From a bacterium (lineage in GTDB: Bacteria > Electryoneota > Electryoneia > Electryoneales > Electryoneaceae), in NCBI GenBank assembly GCA_028278125.1, contig JANQEY010000292.1, positions 1 to 33,020 on the forward strand: 33,020 bases of DNA, read 5' to 3'. Under the pieces are notes generated by a model, which saw nothing but the letters and a program-made list of their open reading frames with translations, made no database searches and was not told where the DNA came from. The stretch's first letter is position 1. Each line of letters starts with the position of its first letter. This document shows positions 1-6,892 of the stretch, piece after piece. The translations under genes were made by a program, and so were the position numbers.

Positions 1-416
1 AATTTTAAACAGATAATTTTCGTACGAAAAATGAATACAAGTAACCTGAATTGTTTAACGACAGGACCTCAAGTGTAGTTCTAAAACTTTACCCGGTAAC
101 AACAGCATATGAATCTATCTTAAACTTAAAGGCTCTTTATTCAGAATTCAAGAAATTGGTGCCATTCATTTATAGTATTTTATTTGTTTTTTTGCATATT
201 TGTCATGATTTATTGAGTCTGACATTACTCAGGACAAGAGAGCTGAAATCTTCCCGGGATTCAAGATACTATTCATTTTCTACATTAGAGAATCAAATGA
301 TAGATTGTGAGGTGGTACCAAGATGAAGAATGAAGTTATGTAGAAGAGAATGATTCAAAAGTTTGAATCAAAACAAAAAAGGGTTTTGAAAAATCTACGC
401 TCGCATAATTGAGTTG
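1..416. other. AT-rich stretch without a recognisable gene
   Basis: I see no credible gene in these 416 bases. One open frame (about 51-326, plus) could encode 91 residues, but it has no ribosome-binding site at its start, a random-looking composition and no recognisable domain. A good GAGGTGG-type ribosome-binding sequence near 309-315 precedes only a six-codon reading frame (ATG at 323). No strong hairpin or terminator is visible downstream of the tRNA on its strand. Confidence 0.5.
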
Positions 417-489
417 TGAGGGTACTGGGATTTGAACCCAGGACCTTCGGCTTAAAAGGCCGCTGCTCTACCAGCTGAGCTATACCCTC
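417..489 (-). tRNA. tRNA-Lys (anticodon UUU)
   Basis: The minus strand folds into a complete 73-nt cloverleaf: acceptor stem GAGGGTA/TACCCTC, D arm GCTC-AGCTGGTA-GAGC, anticodon arm GCGGC-CTTTTAA-GCCGA, variable loop AGGTC, and T arm CTGGG-TTCAAAT-CCCAG, with discriminator A. The anticodon at positions 34-36 is TTT, so the tRNA reads lysine AAA/AAG codons. The first pair of the anticodon stem is a G27/A43 mismatch and the other four pairs are Watson-Crick. CCA is not encoded (CAA follows), so it must be added by the CCA-adding enzyme. The gene lies about 157 nt downstream of purA on the same strand; nothing else is seen in 490-646. Confidence 0.97.
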
Positions 490-646
490 AAAAAGTGTGT
501 AAAGATCATATTATTTTAGTAAATCTTCAACCTTAAAATCGAAAAAATCAGTGAACGAGAGCAAATAGTATAGCATAAAACTTTGCGTGATCTAGCCGTA
601 ATCAACTTCCCAATAATACTACAATATTCTTTTAACACTCGACTGA

Positions 647-1927
647 TCAGCGTAGACGTATAGTAGCGTTTCTGTCCGCACCTACACTGACCATATCAAT
701 GGGTGTCTTTGTTTTGTCAATTATATAATCAAGATACCGTCTGCATTTTACCGGTAATGAATTATAAGTTCTCGCATCAGAAATATCGGTTTTCCAACCC
801 GGGAACGTTTCATAAACCGGATCTACATCTTTTAGAATCCACGGTTCCGGGGGGAAATCTTCAATAGTCTTCCCACGATATTCATATTTGGTACAGACCT
901 TGATCTCATCAACATTACTCAGGACATCCAACTTTGTGATAGCCCAGGCATCGAGCCCGTTAATCCGTACGGAATAATTCGCGATTACCAGGTCAAGCCA
1001 TCCACAACGTCTTGCACGTCCCGTTGTCGCTCCGAATTCGCCACCCCATTCACGGAACTGTGTCTGCAGTTCACCGGTCAATTCAGTGGGGAATGGACCG
1101 TTCCCGACTCGGGTTGTATATGCTTTAAGTATACCAAGAACTCTATCGATTTTTCTTGGTCCGATTCCCAGTCCCGTAGCTGCAGCTCCTGCAGAAGGAT
1201 TGGAACTGGTGACAAAGGGATAGGTCCCGTGATCTATATCCAGCAATGTTCCCTGTGCACCTTCAAGGATAACAACCTGCTTTTTATCGATTGCTTTCTG
1301 AAGGAAAACCGAAACATCGGTAATAAAAGGCGACATCTTCTCATGGAACTTGAGATATTCGTCAACGATATGGTTGGCGTCCAGTTCGGTACTGCCGAAA
1401 TATCCCTTGAGGAGCTTATTCTTATCCTCAATATTCTCACGCAGCCTGTTTTCCAGGAAAGTTGGATTTTTCAGGTCAAGAAGCCGTATACCACAGCGGT
1501 TGTATTTATCTGTATACGCCGGGCCGATACCCCTGCCGGTTGTTCCGATCTTTTTACCTTTCCCGGCCGCTGATTCGGCAGCTTCATCGATAGCACGGTG
1601 ATAGGGCATAATCAGGTGTGCTTTATTGCTGATCATTAACCTGTCGCCAATCTCAGTACCATTTTTCTCGAGGTCTGAAATCTCTTCAAAGAGCACTACC
1701 GGGTCTAAAACACAGCCATTACCAAGGCAGCAGGCAACATTTTCACGTAAAATACCGGACGGAATCTGGTGCAGGATAATCTGCTTTCCTTCATACACAA
1801 CTGTATGTCCGGCATTGGGACCGCCCTGAAAACGCGCCACTACATTTGCGCTTTCTCCCAGCAGGTCAACAACTTTGCCCTTGCCTTCGTCCCCCCATTG
1901 ACAGCCGACAACTGCGGTTACCGGCAT
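647..1927 (-). CDS. purA: Adenylosuccinate synthetase
   Basis: The cytoplasmic enzyme joins IMP and aspartate using GTP to give adenylosuccinate, the first committed step from IMP to AMP. The N-terminal GTP loop QWGDEGKGK sits at residues 10-18 and GGPNAGHTVV at 35-44, placing the catalytic pair at Asp13 and His41 as in the E. coli enzyme. TTGRGIGPAY, EGAQG and TTGRARRCGWLD follow in the usual order. I chose the ATG at 1927 (426 residues, the normal family length) because a GGAGGG ribosome-binding site lies just upstream. An in-frame ATG at 1942 would put that site inside the gene. secD-secF lie upstream on the same strand, but a strong terminator separates them, so purA probably has its own promoter in the roughly 60-nt gap. 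No terminator is evident after its stop. Confidence 0.97.
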   Translation of the reverse strand: MPVTAVVGCQWGDEGKGKVVDLLGESANVVARFQGGPNAGHTVVYEGKQIILHQIPSGILRENVACCLGNGCVLDPVVLFEEISDLEKNGTEIGDRLMISNKAHLIMPYHRAIDEAAESAAGKGKKIGTTGRGIGPAYTDKYNRCGIRLLDLKNPTFLENRLRENIEDKNKLLKGYFGSTELDANHIVDEYLKFHEKMSPFITDVSVFLQKAIDKKQVVILEGAQGTLLDIDHGTYPFVTSSNPSAGAAATGLGIGPRKIDRVLGILKAYTTRVGNGPFPTELTGELQTQFREWGGEFGATTGRARRCGWLDLVIANYSVRINGLDAWAITKLDVLSNVDEIKVCTKYEYRGKTIEDFPPEPWILKDVDPVYETFPGWKTDISDARTYNSLPVKCRRYLDYIIDKTKTPIDMVSVGADRNATIRLR

Positions 1928-1987
1928 ATCGTTTCCCTCCATTTCATGGAAACGTTAAACTGCAAAATATCTGTGTATCAAAACAGC

Positions 1988-2015
1988 AAAAAAAAACCGG
2001 GCGATCAGCGCCCGG
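1988..2015 (-). terminator. Rho-independent terminator of secD-secF
   Basis: Read on the minus strand, a perfect 7-bp stem CCGGGCG/CGCCCGG with a 5-nt loop is followed directly by a run of nine T. It lies 30 nt past the secF stop and 60 nt before the purA start, so it most likely ends secD-secF transcription and insulates purA. Confidence 0.93.
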
Positions 2016-2045
2016 GTAATTTTCAAAAATATCCCAGGCGGAAAA

Positions 2046-2966
2046 TTACTTTTTACGTTTTTCCGGTTTGCGAAGGTCCCATTCAACAAGAACCGGGCTG
2101 GCAATAAAGATTGACGAATAAGTACCAATAATCACACCGACCAAGAGGGCAAACGCGAAATCATGGATCACAGAACCGCCGAAGATGTAAAGAATCAGAA
2201 CAACAACTAATGTGGTTCCCGACGTCAGGATAGTACGGCTCAGGGTTTCATTAATTGAAACATTAATCTGTTCCATCAAATTTTGAAATCTGAGCTTCTT
2301 CACATTTTCCCTGATCCGGTCGAAGACAACGATTGTATCGTTCAAGGAATAACCTACGATCGTCAGGAACGCGGCAATAATCGCCAGGCTCAACTGAAGA
2401 TTGAGCAGGTTAAATATCCCGAATACGATAAGAACGTCATGAATCAAGGCTACAATCGCCGCAATTGCGTAACGATACTGGAAACGCCAGGTAATATAGA
2501 TAACGATGAAGAACAGCGACGCAAGTATAGCCAGTAAGGCAGCGGAACGAAGTTCCCTGCCGATTTTTGGCCCGACCTGTTCAACGTTTCTCACTTCAAA
2601 TGGATTATCAGTGAAATGCGCCCTCAGGTCTTTCTCGAGTTCAACGACAATATCTTCACGTCCTGCCTTTTCAGCGGTACCGGGCATCCTGACCATAATA
2701 TCCTGGAACGCACCTTCACGGGCGATTTTCACCTCGGCTTCAGGATATTCATTATCGGTCAGGAAAGCACGCATTGTGCCTTCGTCCATGGTCTTCTCAA
2801 AACGAAGCACAACCTGGAGACCGCCAATAAAGTCGATAGAAAGATTCGGTCCGCCACGGAAGATAGTGGAAACAATACCAACCAGTATTAGCACAACGCT
2901 GAACACAAATGCGCCACGCCGTTTGCTCTGGAAATCATATTTTGGATTTTTAAATATCTGCAGCAT
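2046..2966 (-). CDS. secF: Protein translocase subunit SecF
   Basis: This integral inner-membrane protein works with SecD to use the proton-motive force for late steps of Sec-dependent export. The 306 residues match the family. There is an N-terminal transmembrane segment (about 17-36), a short periplasmic domain containing the conserved SIDFIGGLQVVLRF segment, and a C-terminal half with five further hydrophobic segments. These include the SecF signature around GYSLNDTIVVFDRIREN, which carries the conserved Asp and Arg residues. The start codon follows the secD stop by one base, so the two are almost certainly co-transcribed and translationally coupled. The C-terminus ends in a short basic tail (RKPEKRKK). 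Separate secD and secF genes, rather than a fused SecDF, are seen here. Confidence 0.96.
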   Translation of the reverse strand: MLQIFKNPKYDFQSKRRGAFVFSVVLILVGIVSTIFRGGPNLSIDFIGGLQVVLRFEKTMDEGTMRAFLTDNEYPEAEVKIAREGAFQDIMVRMPGTAEKAGREDIVVELEKDLRAHFTDNPFEVRNVEQVGPKIGRELRSAALLAILASLFFIVIYITWRFQYRYAIAAIVALIHDVLIVFGIFNLLNLQLSLAIIAAFLTIVGYSLNDTIVVFDRIRENVKKLRFQNLMEQINVSINETLSRTILTSGTTLVVVLILYIFGGSVIHDFAFALLVGVIIGTYSSIFIASPVLVEWDLRKPEKRKK

Positions 2967-2967
2967 T

Positions 2968-5037
2968 CTAAATGCTCAATTTTTTGACCGTACGTCCGGT
3001 CGTTAACGAGTCGAATATGGCTCGTGAAACGACAAGAGCCGTGAACATGGAAGCAACGATACCAATCATAAGTGTCAGGGCAAATCCACGAAGTGGACCG
3101 GTACCAAACTGATACAAGACAATTCCTGCGATGAGGGTAGTAATGTTAGCGTCCATAATAGTTACAAAAGCACGTCCGAAACCTGCCTGGATAGCGTTCC
3201 AGACAGTCTTCCCGCTATGAAGTTCCTCGCGAATACGTTCGAAGATCAGCACATTCGCGTCAACCGCCATACCGATTGTCAGGATAACACCCGCGATTCC
3301 CGGAAGGGTAAGGGTAAATCCAAATCCTGCCAGTACGGCCATCAGGAACGTGATATTCAGCAGCAGTGCAAGGTTGGCGATAAGACCACTTCCGCGGTAA
3401 TAGAATGCCATAAATACCATAACTATGGCAAGACCCAGTATAGCACTCAACGAACCTGCGCGAATAGAATCAGCACCCAGGCTTGGTCCAACCGTCCGTT
3501 CTTCGATAATCGAAACAGGGGCGGGGAGGGCACCGGCGCGTAACACAATCGCCAGGTCGGAAGCTTCTTCAACGGATTCGGAACCTTCAATGATTGCCCT
3601 GCCATCGGGAATCCTCACCCTGATCGTTGGCGCCATGTGAACTTTATCGTCAAGGATAATCGCCAGGTCTTCACCGACATTACCACCGGTGATACGGGCA
3701 AATTTCCTTGAACCATCACGTTTCATTGTCAGATTGACAATTGGTTGTCCAGCCTGGCCGGGATCGTTAGCCCCGGTTCCAATCGTTACCTGTGCGTCAG
3801 AAAGTGCCGCACCCGTCAATTCCGCACGGGAATTGACAAGGTAGAGTACCCAGAAATCCTGATCGCCACGTTCATCTGCTTTATGTCCCCAGAGGAACTC
3901 GTAGTCAGGAGGAATAAAATCCTGGACATCCCTCCGTCCGATAAACCGCTCAACAGCTGACTTATTCTGCGCCATGACAACAATCCGGCGATTTGACAGG
4001 CTAAGCAGTGAAATGAATGGACGTTCTTCATCTATCTGGAATGTTGTATCAGCGATGGTTTCTTCTTCAGCGAACATCTCGTCGAACATACTTTTTGCTG
4101 TATCACCCTCAGCAACTGTTTCTTTCGTTTCAGCTTCAACTTCTGCCGGTTCAGCAACCGCAGTTTCCATTGCTTCTACAGTATCTTCAGGTTTCTCTTT
4201 TTTAATCTGTTCCGCGAGATATGAATCTATATCACGTACAACCTTCGCGGTCATGTCTGCATTTGCTACGAGTTTAAACTCGAGTAACGCAGTCCGTCCG
4301 ATCAGGTTACGGGCACGCGTGGGATCCTGGACACCGGGAAGCTCCACGACAATTCTTCTGTTACCCTGCTGCGTGATTGAAGGTTCACTGACACCGAACT
4401 CATCAACACGGTTACGCAGTTTTGTCAGGGTAAGGCTGATTGCCTCTTCCGCCTGTTTTCTAATATAGCGAATAATCTCAGCGTCAGACTGCCTGGGATC
4501 TCCAAAGTAGCGCGCCATGGGAATCTGGCGGTTCTCAAACTCTTCACGAACTACCGCTTCAAAATCGAGCGTGGGGTTTTCAAACAGTCTTGTGTAAGTT
4601 GCTTCCGCGATTTCATCAAAATCCGCATCACGATTTTTCGCCAGGCGATCCATCAGTTCGACAAGGTTCACTTCGAGGACGATATACATACCGCCCTGGA
4701 GGTCTAGTCCGAGTTTAATGGCGTTATTCTGTGCCACTGACAGTTCGTCATAAAAATCGCCACGCAGATCAGTAATTTCCTCGATAATCTCATCTTTAGC
4801 GTTGTCGTCCAGCTCCTCCATTTCCCTGACCTGCTGTGCGAGATCGATATCAAAACGGAATATCCGTTCTCTGAGAAGATCGGCGGGGATCGTGGATTGT
4901 TCACTCAAGGTTGCAAGACGAGTTTCCAGCTCGTTATTCATCATGCTGGTTTTGAGTGTTGGAACCAGGTAAACAACAGCTAAAATGACTAACGCGAGAA
5001 TCAGAATCGCGCGAAGCACTCTGTTCCGTCGTTTCAT
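2968..5037 (-). CDS. secD: Protein translocase subunit SecD
   Basis: SecD is the larger partner of SecF in the membrane and drives protein release on the outer face of the Sec channel. At 689 residues it is longer than most (E. coli about 615). A first membrane segment spans about 9-28, and the diagnostic GLDLQGG lies at 110-116. The P1 periplasmic domain carries VDEFGVSEPS (211-220) and ELPGVQDP. The C-terminal five-helix RND-like part includes GMAVDANVLIFERIREE. The extra length is mainly a very acidic, Ala/Glu-rich, low-complexity insert at about residues 281-332, inside the P1 region. A weak AAGG lies 13 nt before the chosen ATG. secF follows with a one-base gap. The upstream region is the divergent intergenic space shared with gcvPB. 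Confidence 0.95.
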   Translation of the reverse strand: MKRRNRVLRAILILALVILAVVYLVPTLKTSMMNNELETRLATLSEQSTIPADLLRERIFRFDIDLAQQVREMEELDDNAKDEIIEEITDLRGDFYDELSVAQNNAIKLGLDLQGGMYIVLEVNLVELMDRLAKNRDADFDEIAEATYTRLFENPTLDFEAVVREEFENRQIPMARYFGDPRQSDAEIIRYIRKQAEEAISLTLTKLRNRVDEFGVSEPSITQQGNRRIVVELPGVQDPTRARNLIGRTALLEFKLVANADMTAKVVRDIDSYLAEQIKKEKPEDTVEAMETAVAEPAEVEAETKETVAEGDTAKSMFDEMFAEEETIADTTFQIDEERPFISLLSLSNRRIVVMAQNKSAVERFIGRRDVQDFIPPDYEFLWGHKADERGDQDFWVLYLVNSRAELTGAALSDAQVTIGTGANDPGQAGQPIVNLTMKRDGSRKFARITGGNVGEDLAIILDDKVHMAPTIRVRIPDGRAIIEGSESVEEASDLAIVLRAGALPAPVSIIEERTVGPSLGADSIRAGSLSAILGLAIVMVFMAFYYRGSGLIANLALLLNITFLMAVLAGFGFTLTLPGIAGVILTIGMAVDANVLIFERIREELHSGKTVWNAIQAGFGRAFVTIMDANITTLIAGIVLYQFGTGPLRGFALTLMIGIVASMFTALVVSRAIFDSLTTGRTVKKLSI

Positions 5038-5443
5038 ATTACCAAAACCTTGGCAAGTTGCCCACCAAATGAGGTGGAGTTAGTTGAATTTCGAAAATTA
5101 AGACCTGCCACTGAGACAGGCCTATCTGATTGAACTTCGAAATATAAGGGGAGGTATATGGTTAGTCAACTAAGAAAATTATTCTCCCGTGCATGAAAAT
5201 TGTGCAAAACTCTTCTCTTAAAGTATATGGTAATTAGCTACGTATCTAACCTGTCTATACTCGTCTGACAACTTATTAATGACTGCATATAGAATCAATG
5301 TATTCTCTGGAATTTATACCTCCCGGAAAACTAAAAGGAGTGTGCAGCCTGATTCTAATCAGCTTATATTGATGCCTCGAAAGCGAGTGAAGTTAAATAC
5401 ATGTACAGATAATTATTATCAAAAGTTTAGGATAGAAAAGAGA
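5038..5443. promoter_or_regulatory. Divergent intergenic region between secD and gcvPB with direct repeats
   Basis: This 406-bp region should hold the promoters of secD (minus) and gcvPB (plus). Two near-identical 19-nt direct repeats lie at 5084-5102 and 5130-5148. They share TTGAA-y-TTCGAAA and differ at three positions. Between them lies an imperfect dyad, AGACCTG at 5101-5107 with CAGGCCT at 5117-5123. A smaller hairpin, CCACC/GGTGG, lies near 5061-5076. I do not see a glycine riboswitch. The gcvPB frame stays open upstream to 5279, but that extension looks non-coding (see rejected items). Confidence 0.45.
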
Positions 5444-6889
5444 ATGCCTGATAAGCTTATTTACGAATTGTCGGTTGAGGATCGCCGCGGAGTTAAACTT
5501 CCTGATCTGGATGTTCCGGAATCGGAACTTCCCGTTTCCGATAACCTGAGGAATGAACCAGCCCCTCTTCCCGAAGTAAGTGAATTTGACGTAATCCGAC
5601 ATTACATCCGCCTGGGGGCGATGAACCATCATGTAGATAAGGATTTTTACCCGCTTGGTTCATGTACGATGAAGTATAATCCGAAGCTGAACGAGCAGGT
5701 ATCCAATATGCCTGAATTTTCACAACTGCATCCATTTGTACCAACGGATGTAGCACAGGGTGCTCTCCAGTTGATGTATGAACTGGGTGAATCTTTAAAG
5801 AGTATCACAGGCTTTGATGCTATAACTCTTCAACCTCCAGCAGGTGCCAGTGGTGAGTTGACGGGATTAATGCTGATGAAGGCTTATCACAACGTCCGCA
5901 ATGATTCAAACCGTAAAAAGGTGATTATACCTGATTCAGCACACGGGACCAACCCGGCTTCGATCCATTTCGCAGGTTATGAAGTAATTGAGGTAAAATC
6001 CGGGGACGACGGCGCTCTTGATCCGGATTCTGTCAGGGAGGCCGCGGACGAAACTACCGTTGGCCTGATGGTCACAAATCCCAACACGCTTGGCATTTTC
6101 GAAAGTAAGATCCAGGAAGTCAGCGATATTATCCATAATGCGGGTGGACTGGTCTATATGGACGGCGCTAACCTGAACGCCCTGCTGGGTATTGTTCATC
6201 CTGCTGATCTCGGTTTTGATATCATGCACATTAACCTGCATAAAACCTTCTCCACACCTCATGGCGGTGGCGGTCCGGGATCGGGGCCGGTCTGTTGTAT
6301 TGGTGAGCTTGAACCATACCTGCCAACTCCGGTGGTAAGGAAAAACGACGACCTGTATTTCAATGACTGGGAACGACCGGATTCCATCGGCCGAATTCAC
6401 GGATTTTACGGAAACTTCCTGGTGTTACTTCGTGCCTATACATATATCCTCTCAAATGGAAAAGAAGGACTGGAAGCGATCAGCAAAGCAGCGATAGTAA
6501 ATGCCAATTACCTGCGGAAAAAACTGCAGCCGGAATATTTCCTGCCATACCCGGACAGGTGTCTTCACGAAGTTGTTTTCAGTGCCGATAACCAGTTGAA
6601 GCACGGGGTTAAAGCACTCGATATAGCAAAACGGCTGCTTGATTACGGTTTACATGCTCCCACGGTCTATTTCCCGTTAATTATTCATGAAGCGATGATG
6701 ATCGAACCGACGGAGACGGAGTCAAAAGAATCTCTCGATAATTTTATCGAAGTAATGAAGAAGATTGCAGAGGAAAGTGTTGAATCAACCGAACTGCTTC
6801 ACGATGCACCGGTAAATACTCCTGTTCGCAGGCTCGATGAAGCCGGGGCTGCAAGAAATCCGAATGTCAGGTATAAGAGAGAAGGTTAA
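5444..6889 (+). CDS. gcvPB: Glycine dehydrogenase (decarboxylating) subunit 2, P-protein beta
   Basis: This is the PLP-binding half of a split glycine-cleavage P-protein, which decarboxylates glycine and passes the aminomethyl group to the lipoyl H-protein. The 481 residues match the usual split subunit. The N-terminus carries the characteristic MNHHVDKDFYPLGSCTMKYNP. The PLP lysine is Lys267 in NLHKTFSTPHGGGGPGSGP, followed by the FYGNFLVLLRAYTYI segment. I chose the ATG at 5444. The frame remains open to an ATG at 5279, but the added 55 residues are basic, unconserved-looking and would exceed family length. No gcvPA, gcvH or gcvT is nearby, so the other components must lie elsewhere. The next gene begins within a few bases of the stop, suggesting one transcript. 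Confidence 0.95.
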   Translation: MPDKLIYELSVEDRRGVKLPDLDVPESELPVSDNLRNEPAPLPEVSEFDVIRHYIRLGAMNHHVDKDFYPLGSCTMKYNPKLNEQVSNMPEFSQLHPFVPTDVAQGALQLMYELGESLKSITGFDAITLQPPAGASGELTGLMLMKAYHNVRNDSNRKKVIIPDSAHGTNPASIHFAGYEVIEVKSGDDGALDPDSVREAADETTVGLMVTNPNTLGIFESKIQEVSDIIHNAGGLVYMDGANLNALLGIVHPADLGFDIMHINLHKTFSTPHGGGGPGSGPVCCIGELEPYLPTPVVRKNDDLYFNDWERPDSIGRIHGFYGNFLVLLRAYTYILSNGKEGLEAISKAAIVNANYLRKKLQPEYFLPYPDRCLHEVVFSADNQLKHGVKALDIAKRLLDYGLHAPTVYFPLIIHEAMMIEPTETESKESLDNFIEVMKKIAEESVESTELLHDAPVNTPVRRLDEAGAARNPNVRYKREG

Positions 6890-6892
6890 ATC

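Noticed and set aside
51..326. 91-codon open frame on the plus strand near the window start
   Set aside because: No ribosome-binding site, no recognisable domain and noncoding-like composition; long open frames occur by chance in AT-rich DNA.
222..926. 15-base exact match ACATTACTCAGGACA at 222-236 and 912-926
   Set aside because: About one such match is expected by chance in 33 kb, and one copy is inside purA coding sequence.
5279..5443. Upstream in-frame extension of gcvPB (55 residues from ATG 5279)
   Set aside because: The extra residues are basic and unlike any GcvPB N-terminus, and starting at 5444 gives the usual family length.
5038..5443. Glycine riboswitch upstream of gcvPB
   Set aside because: The conserved tandem aptamer elements are not visible; only short dyads and direct repeats are present.
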